The notes under the pieces: generated by a model | Database searches by the model: none | What the model was told of the DNA's origin: nothing | Seen by the model: the letters and a program-made list of their open reading frames with translations, nothing else | NCBI GenBank assembly: GCA_002099365.1 | Contig: MSED01000004.1 | Location: 2,604,001 to 2,668,000, forward strand | DNA length: 64,000 nt | From: Phialophora verrucosa | Taxonomy: Eukaryota > Ascomycota > Eurotiomycetes > Chaetothyriales > Herpotrichiellaceae | Direction of reading: 5' to 3' | In this document: piece by piece, positions 23,701-33,429 of the stretch | Layout: the number at the start of each line of letters is the position of its first letter | Position numbering within the stretch: the first letter of the stretch is position 1 | Translations under genes and position numbers: made by a program

Positions 23701-23958
23701 GACCACGGAGCTGGGCCAGGCTCTCTATCATACACACACGCCCATATGAATGGGAACGGATACGCGAATACTTCAGCGAATAAACCGGTCCAAACACCCT
23801 CTGGACCAGTCGGCGATGTCAATGACATTGATATGCGATTCGTCGAGGGCCACTGGGAAGGCGAGATCAAGGTCGTCCGCAATGCCATACCCAAAGGCCG
23901 GACCGGGGTGGTGGACATGTATGGCAATTATTTCGAAAAGGGCTATCTATACCCTTGA
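20728..23958 (+). CDS. F-box-like / leucine-rich-repeat protein, 1,076 residues, intronless
   Basis: One uninterrupted exon, unusual beside intron-bearing neighbours. About residues 16-52 form an F-box-like helix bundle (EAWTIIAPWISSRDLCAACLVSQKWYSIFVPFLWGDP), often the Skp1-binding part of an SCF ubiquitin ligase. RNI-type leucine-rich repeats follow (about 110-350): LVYLDLSYTS, LQVLKLRGVGLKD, LLDLSDNLLTDMAVRSL, LTHLYISGNRLSVEGL. The middle (about 400-660) is acidic then Pro/Ala-rich, and a second LRR-like stretch (LPNLRTLVLTDVPTTV) appears near 675. The tail has a short polyQ, a charged helix (AEVAAWRKERKKAYEEELVRYRMSR) and a conserved-looking end (EIKVVRNAIPKGRTGVVDMYGNYFEKGYLYP). Annotated in fungi only as an LRR protein; target unknown. 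Confidence 0.8.
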   Translation: MKPDVPPSYESAVSREAWTIIAPWISSRDLCAACLVSQKWYSIFVPFLWGDPASHFGIQNDAVYVALTRFKRILRKARLSVRSLTHTLHLPPALSEIYGGPNPTWLRDVLEYLPNLQSLIVTKLPFFDHHSLNALRTTSAGRRLSSEEVERLPAFGLKLLLASSEPNTTSSALAGALPRFSSLVYLDLSYTSPARDAAVLAALSYLHDLQVLKLRGVGLKDGEAEVLANAISIRVRLLDLSDNLLTDMAVRSLMQACFLPSDVAQRGTLNVEDWPVGMAPGPDFFSLDTLRSEELDHELLKQLTKPLTGRLAFEDIPHRGLTHLYISGNRLSVEGLSSLLKSERLHILDGGSVDTVKTIARTQSLASPTGYIDEVRFPGAEKLIPVLASSASKNLTYLRVDHALITAKLDTPPAVVKPKAASVELAGSEPLAAELPPEGRQLAEAPAPAHYATELPANEEIFELDATPAQPRVELVGDLIYFALSPPVGEKPEESSPIVESHSPIRGEGPYAPEVVANDDSNDAEHDDRATVVESEISDETGTHSTTRSILSPVSPMSPHPANMTFQPLVAPPPPKTQPPPTSVPQRTNGTVSAPKTSNETAAIMKTAAPASAPPKNLSPLLPSAASQHRQARIDALLAKRPPGLSSRGGQPNSTVPKITAQNLTCLHPAVLPNLRTLVLTDVPTTVPKSSPVVPALKSFISACADEAALARLLARTDYSLPPGRTRHVAELEHARSLFALRTIVLEMAQPVSENTVVQRGWQHSRQRISMSKSSTGDRDSENLWSAAENDFSFFGEEGEEQDECGIYQHDPEKYFPTAHFDDKIFLNPEDNQPESGSNSPHGSFHGQGTLSPFSMNYSNGTLRSPRNLPLGRNRRSSNESQRTGAHRSVLAEIQGGPVSPKFMNGQYRPRSRDSMLAPTSNPIQQQQQEEEPKVDVIAEVAAWRKERKKAYEEELVRYRMSRAGHGNSYRGLDGQTQGHSSGPRGYGYGFDHGAGPGSLSYTHAHMNGNGYANTSANKPVQTPSGPVGDVNDIDMRFVEGHWEGEIKVVRNAIPKGRTGVVDMYGNYFEKGYLYP

Positions 23959-24619
23959 TTCTTGAGCATGGGCGCATTGGAAGTATGGAGCTTCTCGATT
24001 GTGTCTTTGTCCTTACATGACTTTAGAGTGAGACGACGAATTATCATACCTGTTATAATACTCCGGCATATACATAACCATCCTGTGCTCCTGCTACCTT
24101 CTGCCCGCTCCGTCGACTGGCGCCGCAGGAGTTCTAGTCCCATCAGGCGATCCTGAAATAAACCTTCTTCTCCGCGCCAGAAGCCTGGCGGTCGAAACAC
24201 TCGGCCTCGCCCTCTCCCTCTCGCCCTCTCAGTAAGCTTTTCTAAAAAAAAGTGCGTGGAAGCTTACTGTTAATGAACTGGTGTGGTCTCGACGTGAGTG
24301 TCGTGATCGCAACATTCAAGATCCAAGGTTCAAGATTCACCCCCTCCCCAAATGTGAACATGAGCGCCCGGGCCGAATGCTTTGAAAGAGTTTATTTGCT
24401 GGACCCTCTTGTGTGGCACGAGATGTCACCTCGATGTTCAAAGATAGACATCGCAAAAGGCTGAGCACCGTACAAAACCTCATTGACCATGCTGAGCACC
24501 GTACAAACACTCATTGGCCATGCTTCACTATTCACAGGCTGTAAATATTTACTCCCTGCCAGAGTCGAAACGAAGATACAGTAATACGTATAAACCCCCC
24601 CAGCAGGCGGACCCTCCTT
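23959..24619. other. Convergent 3' regions
   Basis: Tail-to-tail spacer between the LRR gene and the HOL1-like carrier. Contains the direct repeat 'gctgagcaccgtacaaa' (about 24462 and 24490, separated by a few bases with 'ctcattg.ccatgct') and an A-run at 24245. No gene. Confidence 0.5.
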
Positions 24620-26878
24620 TCAGTACTGCTTGGCCGCAAAATGCTCGTACCGTCCGGCCAACTTCGCCCTCCATGTCCGTCCCCAGATGATCAAGGGGAC
24701 ACAGGTCAAGGCAACGGCGATGCTCAGACACCCCAGCAGGACAAACATGTTGTACACGCCCATGCCGGCCATCCAGGGGGTCACGGCGAAGACGAGGCCC
24801 GTGGAGATGATGTTGCGCACAAAGACGACGCCCGTGAGTGCGTCACCAAGGACCTATTCGAATGCAGACAGGCCAGGTCAGCAATTGATTTCTCCCGCGA
24901 TTCGGGATCCCGGATCGGGGAGTTGGTACACTGTAATACTCACGTATTGATAACAGTCCTGGCAATACGTCAAGCTGATGTCGCCGCAACCTCCAATGGC
25001 CGCGCCGATGAATCCAGCTCCGACGGCGTTGATCGGCCACGCCATGCCCTTGGAGATGGTCAAGCCGTACATGAACAGTCCAATCGGCATACACGCGCCG
25101 GGGATGAGGAACAGCCACAGACGAGTCTCGGGTTCGTAGATGCCGCCTCGTCGCTTGGCTACTTGTAGGATGAAATAATCGTTCAGGGGCCCGCCGAAAA
25201 GAGATCCGAGAATGGCACCGATGGCTATGTGACGAACGTCCGTGTTAGCACTTTTGACCGGCGCGCGCTTTCCTACAAAAAAATTCCATTTGTCCCATCT
25301 CGGACGGGCGCGAAAAACTTACCAGGCGGCAAATTCATGTTCCCCACTCCAATCGGCGTAAAGTTATACGGCGGAAACGGATACAAGGTCGCCTGCGTGA
25401 CCGCGAGGATCGCCAGCATGGCAATAAGAAACCCATACTGCAGCGCCGTGAACATGACGGCCGGAAACGTCACCAAGATCTGGAATGGTTGGAAGAAGTG
25501 CATCCAGGGCGCCCGGTCCACGGAAGTCACTTGCTTTTCAAGAGACCAGAGAGCGTGGCGTTTTCGGTATGACTTCAGCGGAATGGAGTGGTCGATCTCC
25601 ACCAGGCGGCGGCGTTCGGTGTTCTGGGCCGCTTCCGTCGCATCGACGGAGATGGAGCCCAAGCGCGTGGCAGTGGGGGCCTTGGTGGTGCTGTTGACTT
25701 TGCACAGGGAGTCGCCTTGCTCGATGGTCGTGGAGAGGACGACCTCGCGCCCGTCCGTTGCCAGCGGAGTGTACTTTGTCTCTTCGAGGAAGAAGACCAT
25801 GGCCAGCGCAACGATGGCCATGAAGATGGTGCAGTACCAGAAGACCCATCTCCACTGTTGAGAGACTGCCACGTATCCCGCTGCAACGGGACCGAGGTAG
25901 TTGCCAATGATGACAATGGCGAGGTATATCCCATTCATCGTCCCTCGCTGGTGCACGAAGAAGAGATCGGAGACCTAAGTAGAGCACGGAATCAGCCAGG
26001 AAGTCAGGCTGTGTTTTTTTGTGGGGGGTGGGCGAAATGAAACTAGATCACACTATTTTTCAGGCCTGAACCTACCGTAACTTGAAAGACGGCCTCGTTA
26101 ACGGCGCCCGCGAGCCCCGAAATGACATTCGCCCCAATCATGTCGCCGACCGTGCGCATCTTCGCCTGCCAAATCGCCGCGGCCAGCATGATCAGCGCCG
26201 TGGCGATATAGACGGGCCGGCGCCCGATGCGCAGCGCGACCGGCACGAAGATGATACACCCAACGGACAGGGCGGCCATGTTCGTGGCGTACCCGTCGTT
26301 CAGGACGGAGTAGGTCATCCCGAGCTCTGTGTTGAAGTCCTGCCACAGCGGGACGGCGACGCAGAGACTAGATGCAAAGGAGGGGGTTAGCCAGCTAGAC
26401 GACCAGATACGGAGAAGGGGTGGGTTTAGCCAGACGTAGATGTAGCGTGCGTGATAAAGGCTCGTCATAGAGCCTTCAAGTACACTTCTTTACTCCTACT
26501 CATTCAAGCTCAGACCGCCGCGGGTGTGGGTACTTACATTGCAAAGACCATCAGGGCGTAGAAACACAGGATCGTCATCTGTAGTGATTTGCGGAAGGGT
26601 GACCAGTTCTGCCGACCGTCGATCAGTACGTTGCCTTGACAGTATCAATGAAGGAATGAGTGACTCAATAAATGGATGCGACTAGATGAGGCAGGGCAAA
26701 GACAGGACAAGAAAGGGTAAATCCGGACTCGAACATGCGCACTATGGACTCGAATATACTGCATCGCACGTACCAAAGGCTGGTTAGGATCCGCATTCGG
26801 CTGAGGCGCAAGGAGAATCTTCTGCCCGGTTATATCCTCGATTCTCTGCGTCCCCGGCGGGAGCCTGTCGTAGGTCAT
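24620..26878 (-). CDS. MFS transporter, HOL1-like (six exons), cluster A
   Basis: Predicted exons: 26878-26774, 26608-26538, 26367-26076, 25974-25323, 25224-24944 and 24853-24620, giving 544 residues. Every donor is GTA/GTG-type and every phase closes. The N-terminus ends in DPNQPLNWSPFRKS, the D-P-x-N-W-S-x-x-R-K signature of fungal DHA1/HOL1-type carriers. Motif A appears as RIGRRPVYIATAL, and VHQRGTMNGIYLAIVIIGNYLGPVAAGYV is the helix 4-5 signature. A cytosolic loop of about 90 residues separates the halves. Yeast Hol1 moves polyamines and organic cations, which suits the amide/amine enzymes next door, but substrate is inference. The first ATG with a good context (AAAATGA) was chosen; the upstream frame opens further without ATG. 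Confidence 0.82.
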
Positions 26879-27702
26879 TTTGATCTGGTCGCGCACTGTG
26901 CCGTGCGAGGCGAGGATGAATACTGGTGAGGAGTCTTGGAGTGTTAGGGTGTAGAAGTCTCGAAGTCTCGAAGGACAGGATGAATGCAAAGCACAGTACA
27001 GTGCCCGAAACAAATACACGATTCAAACTGGGGACTGCACAACCAACTCGATCAAACAGTCGGTCAGTAAATCAGTCCGTCAATGCTATCGCAAGCTCTG
27101 CAGAGGAGGGAACGACAACTTTTGTAGCTCGCGAGATTCAGAGTTGGACTCGATACGAGGGCAAGCCAGCCATCCAGCCATGTCGCAGTATCGAGCCGTT
27201 ATCAATAAAAGCGCCGGCGTGCTCATGTGCCAAAGTGCTAGAGTGCGTGCATGGCATTTGCCACCCGCCTACCTTTAGTCGGGCACCAGCCAGGACGGCC
27301 CAGCAGATCCCTGTGCTTAGCACGCCTGGGCTTGAGAGAGTGAGGACTCGTATGCGGAGAAGAGGAAGGTCGATCAGAGGCCATATCCGCAGGTCTGGCG
27401 CTGAAGGCCGATGCCGCGGCGTCGAATCATATCGATATGCGCAGGACAGACGGTCGCGAGGCGGTTGGTTAACTAGCCGTGGTTAGTCGATGCGTCGAAT
27501 CGAATGCAGCGAAATGGACAAGGCCGCTTATCATGCTGCATCATATCAAACAGTCGTGTGAGTGTCGGGCTGGAATTGCCTATCTTGGTCGTTGAGGCGC
27601 ATTTTCCGTTTCGGTTACTTTGCTTGCGAGTTGTCGAGGACCTGGCATCCACACAGATTTCATCCTGTATCTCTTGTCATTGTCATGCTTCCCTCCTTAA
27701 TA
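26879..27702. other. Spacer upstream of the HOL1-like carrier
   Basis: About 820 bp between two minus-strand genes. No protein-like frame seen. It should hold the carrier's promoter and the 3' UTR of the FAD oxidoreductase. Confidence 0.45.
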
Positions 27703-29208
27703 CTAACTGAGCAATCCGAGAAACCGGCCGAGTGCACTTTCCGGGTTCATCTTCTCTAGCCGATCCTGCGTACAACGGAACTCGTGCTTTGGAAACCAGT
27801 CGAGAACTTCCTCCTCGCGCCCCGAGGCCATGTATGCGAGAGCCTTGCCCGCAAGCCAGCAATGGACCATGCCGTATCCGTCCCAGCCGGCGGCGATCCA
27901 TTCACCACCACCGGCCTGGGGATCGCATTCTTCTCGTCCGGACATGAAGCTGCGGACACGGTCAACCAGGGGGAGGCCATCCCCCGTAAACCCCATGATG
28001 CCGGTCCACTTCTTGTCAATCTTGACATCTGTGCCGTCGACAAACGCTTTTCGTGCAACCGTCTCGAGATGCTCCAGGCATACAGCGCTCAACTGGCTAT
28101 CGTCGGTGTTGCCCAAATCCTCGTCCTTTTCTGGACCACCTTGGAAGAAGCCGCCACCAAGGTACAGCGAGCCATCATCGCCAGGAGATTGCGTGATATA
28201 GTCGAAGCCTCTCGCCCACATCGTGCTCCACGATCTGGTGGTGCCTAGTCGTGGAAAGTCCTGCGGCACCGATTGGACTGTCATCTGGCCCCTCAGTGGC
28301 CAGAGCCTCCCTTTCAGATAGGGGAGCAGGTGTGCGGCGTGCGCGTTCGTACAGTGGATGACTTGCTTTGTGGATATCGTGCCTCTCGCTGTGGCCACCT
28401 CATATGGGTGGCTGGAAGATTGGCTCCGACGTACTTCTGTTGCAGGCGTGTGGGTTTCGAGCGTCAGCTGTTCAGTCTCGAGTAATTTGGACAACACCAC
28501 CCCTAGAAATCGATATGGCCATGCGGCACCGGCAGGGCCTTTGATGCACCCGTGAGCATTGACGATGCCGAGTTTCTGACTCAAATCAGCAAAGTCACGA
28601 AATGGCCCCAATTCCGGTCCTACCTTCAGTTCCTCTTCTCCTTCGTGAACAGTCCACCGCCCGCGCTCCTCAGGGAAGTCTTCAAGCCATGCTTCCAGCT
28701 TGAGCTTGGCCGCTTGCCACGCTTCGAGATCGAAAACAGCGCTCACTCCTTCCACGCGGCGGACCAAGCCCGCCCTGCCAGCCTCACCCAGCGCGGCCGC
28801 CTCACTGGCAAAAGCATCCAGATGTGCTAATCGAAACTTCGTGATCTTCGCCGCACTTTCTGGCCCCATCACTTTCTTGAGGGCGTAATAATCTGCCCAG
28901 GGAACAGCCTTGATATGTCCCCCGTTACGACCCGTCGCTCCAGATATTGCCGAGCGAGCTTCAAGCATGGTGATCTTGAGCGAGGGCAGGAGGCGGAGCA
29001 GATGCTGTGCTATACTTATACCCGTGATCCCTGAGCCGATAATCACTACATCGGTCTGCTTGGGTAGAGTCTCTGACCGCTGGTCCGCGAACGAGTGTCG
29101 GGGTACTTGCCAGAATGACTCGGTCGGACTGTCGACTGGAGTTCCTGGATCACGATCAAGCCTTGCGGCCAACTTGTGCAGCATTGCACCACCAGCGAGG
29201 TCGCCCAT
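27703..29208 (-). CDS. FAD-dependent oxidoreductase (DAO family), cluster A
   Basis: An intronless gene of 501 residues. The ADP-binding Rossmann motif is complete: VVIIGSGITGISIAQHLL with G58-S-G-I-T-G63 and the ribose-binding Glu83 (MLEA). SGATGRNGGHIKA (about 89-101) is the signature of the DAO superfamily (glycine/sarcosine oxidase, D-amino acid oxidase, gamma-glutamylputrescine oxidase PuuB). Late motifs WTGIMGFTGDGLPLVDR and EWIAAGWDGYGMVHCWLAGKALA form the C-terminal FAD clamp. These enzymes oxidise an amine or imino acid with O2 and release H2O2. There is no signal peptide, and the last residues (LGLLS) are not a clear PTS1. Divergent from the amidase. Confidence 0.85.
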   Translation of the reverse strand: MGDLAGGAMLHKLAARLDRDPGTPVDSPTESFWQVPRHSFADQRSETLPKQTDVVIIGSGITGISIAQHLLRLLPSLKITMLEARSAISGATGRNGGHIKAVPWADYYALKKVMGPESAAKITKFRLAHLDAFASEAAALGEAGRAGLVRRVEGVSAVFDLEAWQAAKLKLEAWLEDFPEERGRWTVHEGEEELKVGPELGPFRDFADLSQKLGIVNAHGCIKGPAGAAWPYRFLGVVLSKLLETEQLTLETHTPATEVRRSQSSSHPYEVATARGTISTKQVIHCTNAHAAHLLPYLKGRLWPLRGQMTVQSVPQDFPRLGTTRSWSTMWARGFDYITQSPGDDGSLYLGGGFFQGGPEKDEDLGNTDDSQLSAVCLEHLETVARKAFVDGTDVKIDKKWTGIMGFTGDGLPLVDRVRSFMSGREECDPQAGGGEWIAAGWDGYGMVHCWLAGKALAYMASGREEEVLDWFPKHEFRCTQDRLEKMNPESALGRFLGLLS

Positions 29209-29363
29209 GTCTGGTGTTCGGAAGAGCTGGGAAATTTCGTTTCAGCTGAAGTCAAAGATAAAGGTGACGTGGCAGCCTCAGAAGCAGTCAACCCCGATGT
29301 AACTATTGTCGGCCGGAACCTGGGTTTATGGAAGGGATCCTGAATTAAACAATCTTGAGAGAT

Positions 29364-29380
29364 CGGAGTCGATGCGTCCG
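29364..29380. promoter_or_regulatory. CGG-N11-CCG palindrome (Gal4-type site)
   Basis: Inverted CGG triplets 11 bp apart, the format recognised by Gal4-type binuclear cluster dimers. One such site in 700 bp could arise by chance. Confidence 0.3.
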
Positions 29381-29797
29381 GGACACCGAATCAGAATGCC
29401 GAAATAGGAAGAGTAATCTGTGTAAACCTGGGTTTCTTTCTACGGTGGCAATGTACGTTAGTCAGTGAGCCTGTGCCGGAAGTCAGGGAGTATGTGGGTT
29501 CCTTGTGAGAGAGGACGAAAATCCGGGGTTGATGACAGTCAAGGCGGATAGATATGCGATTGGTGCGCGAAAGATGCAAGGCGCAAAGATCTGTGATTGG
29601 GCTCCCGGAGGGTGTGCGGACAACAGCGATGGGCAGATGGTCCTTCGGACGGGCTGCTCTAATATGGCATGATTGTACAAGCCAAGGGCCTGATCGGCCA
29701 ATGGACGAAAGTCTCGCTTAACCATCTCATTGCCGAAAAAGATGGATCGGTGCCTGTCCTTCGTTGACAAATCCGAAATATAGCGACAACAACTGAA

Positions 29798-29803
29798 TAT
29801 AAA
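29798..29803 (+). promoter_or_regulatory. TATA box of the amidase
   Basis: TATAAA, 106 bp upstream of the amidase ATG. Confidence 0.5.
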
Positions 29804-29903
29804 TCAGTGCAAGCCTGTGCTTTTCTTCGCTGGCTGAAGCACAAGCACGGCTGAGAAGGGGCGCTCAGTCATATACCCCCACCTGCAAGCCCAGCAAGCC
29901 ACC

Positions 29904-31697
29904 ATGGGGAGCTTAGGTCCAAACACTGAAACGAGCGACAGCCCGGTGAACTGGCAGGCAAAAGTCGCATACAAGCAGCAACAATGCCGAGATGCTATCC
30001 CGCGGGAATGGCAGGTGCCTCCCCAGGTGCTGAAGCTCTTGGAATTCCCGCTCGATAAGAAACCGAACAGACTCATCGACCTCGACGTGGTCAGGAAGAC
30101 GGGCATCCTGTCTGACCGCGAACTTGCAATCACCGAAAACTATAGCGTCCAAGAACTGCTGGCAGAACTTGCTTCGGGCCACCTCACCTCTGTCGAGGTC
30201 ACAACAGCATTCTCAAAGAGGGCTGCGATCGCTCAGCAGCTGACTTCCTGCCTCACAGAGACATTCTTCGACCAGGCTCTCGAACGAGCGAGATATCTCG
30301 ATCAAAACAGAAGCGAGGGAAAACTGGTTGGGCCTCTGCATGGTCTTCCAGTCAGCCTCAAGGACTCGTTCCAGGTTGCTGGCACCGATGCATCAATTGG
30401 GTTCGTCTCATTCTTGGGAAAGAAGTCCACCGAGAATTCGCCAATTGTTGACATTTTGCTGAGCCTTGGTGCTGTACCCTACGTGAAGACGAACATTCCA
30501 ATGACGCTCATGACAGCGGACTCGGACAATAACATCTTCGGCCGAACCCTGAACCCTCACAACACCGCTTTGAATGCTGGAGGGTCGAGTGGAGGTGAAG
30601 GAGCACTAGTTGCGCTCCGAGGCTCTCCACTGGGCGTCGGAACGGACGTCGCTGGATCGATACGTATCCCAGCATTGTGCTGCGGCACATATGGATTCAA
30701 GCCAACGTCTTCCCGGATTCCGTATGGGGGCCAAGCAACCCCAGGATTACCGGGGTGGAAACCCATCACTGCATGCGCTGGACCACTTGCCAATGATTTT
30801 GAGGCTTTGGAAATTTTCACCAAGGCAGTCATCGACTCAATCCCCGGGGCCTTGGACTCAACAGCAATAGATGTACCCTGGCGACAACTGGGCCCAATCA
30901 CGAACTCCAAACTGAGGATTGGAGTTCTTGCTGAGGATCCCTCCTACCCACTCCACCCACCGGTTAAGCGAGCGCTTGCTGAGGCTGTGGAGAGAATCCA
31001 GGCTGGTGGTCACCAAGTGATACAGCTGAGCGCCGAACAAGGCCATGTTGCTGATGCTACCGAAGTAGCAGCCCAACTCTTCACCCTCGAAACAGAGACA
31101 CCCGTTGGACATATCAAAGCGAGCGGGGAGCCTCCTGTTCCCTCAGTCGCGGCCCAGCCCCAGCCCGCCAACCGTGGTGAGAAGAGCTTTGTTCCGGATA
31201 TCAGCAAGCTTAGCAAACTGCAGCAGTACGCAGCTTTGACCGTCAAACGCCAGGAATTGTCAGAGGATTGGCGAAGGTTATGGTCAGACTTGAAATTAGA
31301 TGCGGTCGTTGGACCTCCAGCACAAAACACTGCAGTGCCACATGACACATTCGGTTGGCCTCCATATACTGCTCACCTCAACTTACTCGACGTGGGTCTC
31401 TGCCGTATGATTAATAGAGGGGCAAGTGCTGACATTGACAGTATCCGGCCTGTGTCATACCATTCTCCAAGACTTCGAAGCAGCTTGATCATGGGCCATT
31501 CACAATACATCCACATCAGGCTGGCCCTTCTTGTGGGTGACTCATCTTCAACAACGACTATTTGCTAACCGGATGTGCTAGATGACCCCGAAGTGCAGGA
31601 TGACGCGCCATGCTCAATCCAGGTCTTCACAAGCCGTATGCGTGACGAGGAATGCATAAGAGTGGCTCGAATCGTTGACAAATGCTTGAAAGCTTGA
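29904..31697 (+). CDS. Amidase, amidase-signature (AmdS-like) (three exons), cluster A
   Basis: Predicted exons are 29904-31391, 31442-31532 and 31582-31697, giving 564 residues. Both introns are short (50 and 49 bp) and use the rare donor GTGGGT; the second has a TGCTAAC branch. Splicing restores the family's C-terminal blocks YPACVIPFSK and YDPEVQDDAPCSIQVFTSRMRDEE. The Ser-cisSer-Lys triad is present: Lys153 (LPVSLKDSF), Ser228 (GGSSGGEGA) and Ser252 (GTDVAGSIRIP), with the Lys/Ser spacing of the family. It hydrolyses a carboxamide to acid plus ammonia or amine; Aspergillus AmdS acts on acetamide, other members on aryl or N-acyl amides. No signal peptide, so cytosolic. Confidence 0.9.
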
Positions 31698-31752
31698 GTT
31701 CAGGCAATAACTTCTTCGTATAACAGTTTCCAGCACGACTAGATTCTTCATC

Positions 31753-33429
31753 CTAGCCATTGCCTGCGAGTGGAAAGGCCGCTCCAAGGCCGCTTTTAGA
31801 AAGCAGTGCATTGAGTCCGTCGTATTCAGCCTCAACTCTGAGGAGATGGGACGCTGCTGTAGGATTCTGTGCAATAATACTGGGTAGCTTCCAGACTTTT
31901 TCGAGAGCACCCAAGGTTCTCTGCACATAGCCCGAATATGAGACATTCCAGATCTGCACGAGTCGGTCCTGAATAAGACGGCGCATCTGCCTTCGGTGGA
32001 GCTCAAGCTCATCGCCGCATCGTGCAGTTTCCGAACCGGTTGTTGGACATGCTGCACAGCCCAGAATCAATAGAGGCCAGCAGATGAATTGTCCACACGG
32101 GACAGTTGGATCGAACAATTCCAGCAAGGCTATTCCCTTCGTAACCCAAGCCTGCACTTGGGGCGACGTGGAGGTGACTCGCTCTGGATCGACGACCTTG
32201 GCCACGAATATTTGGGCGGCGAGGAAGTAAAGCTTCGCCGCAAGCCCGGAATTATTCGAAGTGGCGGTCCCCTTAGCCTCAAGATCTGCATGTCCATCGG
32301 TGCGGACGACCGGATAATTATCCTCGATGCGGTCCAGTTCAATCAAGTATTGGAAAGCGTGCCCGTAGTGCTCACCCGGAGGAGCGGGAACTTGTCGGCT
32401 CAGGCAGGTGATGTGGAAGATTAGGACGAATAAGGCCGGCGGTGTCCTACCCAGCACGGGCAAGATTGGTCGCTGGCCGTGGAATTCTCTCGCTTCGCAT
32501 TCAAGCGCCTCGATGTATTTGCTGAACGTTGCTGAAGGGAAGGCCTCCGAGAGACCATTGATGTCTTTTTCGAGTATCAATCTCGTGGAGAGGTGATACA
32601 GGGCCGCATCGAGTAAAGTCAAGTGCAGGATCGACAACGACTTGATATCCAGACGAGAGGAAGCGGCAAACTGGGCCTCCAGTATTTGCGCTATGGCTTG
32701 GTGGTGCGTCAGGCCTGCATTAAAGGGCGACAAATAGAAATCCTGTCCGAAGTCAGCAATCGAACAATCCTGAAGACGATGGCCGGGACCTCCCTCAAAG
32801 ACACCGAGGAATAATGAGGTTGCAAGGCATGGGTCTCGACGAAGCGTTGCAGGCCTTGACGGCACAAGAGATTGTCGCAGTCCTCGGAGGGCACTTTGGG
32901 TGTAGAGCACGGCGTCCTCCTTGGTGATCAAGGACGAGAATGAGGCGTGGAGCGCGGCCGGGGCAAGAGCAGCGTGCACGACCCATGGCTTGTCGTACCC
33001 GACGGCGAAGATGAATGACAAGTCTCGGTACTTGGCAAGTGACTCCGGTGATGTTATGACGCTCATGTACTTGGTCGCACAGTAGTTGAATACGTTCCAG
33101 TCGCGCTCGGTTCTGAGCCCCTCAGGTCGGATGCTTAATGGCGCTGTCAGAGGTAAGAGCCCTGGGGCACTCTCGACAGCAGTGGATCCGGCTTGAGGCC
33201 TTGCTAGCACGACTTCAGAAGCCGCAGGTGATGGTGAGTCCCGGTAGGCACAGACGAGATGGAGCCGTTCACAAGGTGCGCATACTGGCCGGTTCTCGGG
33301 GCATTTCTTGCGGCGCTTCAGGCACGTTTGGCAACCTGTCTTGACGCGCAATCGAGGCGGCGGGCGCGTCGACCGCTGAGGCTGGGCCATGCTCATGTCC
33401 GCATTTAAACTATCGAGATACGTCGTCAC
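31753..33429 (-). CDS. Zn2Cys6 transcription factor, cluster A
   Basis: An intronless gene of 558 residues. The binuclear zinc cluster is at residues 33-60 with Cys33, 36, 43, 50, 53 and 60 (C-X2-C-X6-C-X6-C-X2-C-X6-C), preceded by a basic Arg/Pro-rich segment. The rest is the helical fungal-specific regulatory region (EWNVFNYCATKYMSVITSPESLAKYRDL-type helices, then a long Leu-rich body). Its stop lies 55 bp from the amidase stop, tail to tail. Proximity makes it the likely regulator of the amidase, oxidase and carrier; this is inference. The 5' region lies at 33430-33953, shared with the 3' end of the Spt10-like gene. Confidence 0.88.
   Translation of the reverse strand: MTTYLDSLNADMSMAQPQRSTRPPPRLRVKTGCQTCLKRRKKCPENRPVCAPCERLHLVCAYRDSPSPAASEVVLARPQAGSTAVESAPGLLPLTAPLSIRPEGLRTERDWNVFNYCATKYMSVITSPESLAKYRDLSFIFAVGYDKPWVVHAALAPAALHASFSSLITKEDAVLYTQSALRGLRQSLVPSRPATLRRDPCLATSLFLGVFEGGPGHRLQDCSIADFGQDFYLSPFNAGLTHHQAIAQILEAQFAASSRLDIKSLSILHLTLLDAALYHLSTRLILEKDINGLSEAFPSATFSKYIEALECEAREFHGQRPILPVLGRTPPALFVLIFHITCLSRQVPAPPGEHYGHAFQYLIELDRIEDNYPVVRTDGHADLEAKGTATSNNSGLAAKLYFLAAQIFVAKVVDPERVTSTSPQVQAWVTKGIALLELFDPTVPCGQFICWPLLILGCAACPTTGSETARCGDELELHRRQMRRLIQDRLVQIWNVSYSGYVQRTLGALEKVWKLPSIIAQNPTAASHLLRVEAEYDGLNALLSKSGLGAAFPLAGNG

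Larger units (their letters stand above)
29209..29903. promoter_or_regulatory. Shared divergent promoter of the FAD oxidoreductase and amidase
   Basis: A 695-bp head-to-head spacer with a CGG-N11-CCG motif (29364-29380), an overlapping CGG-N4-CCG (29379-29388), a CCAAT box (29698-29702) and TATAAA at 29798-29803. The CGG/CCG half-sites suit the nearby Zn2Cys6 regulator; the assignment is inferred. Confidence 0.5.
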
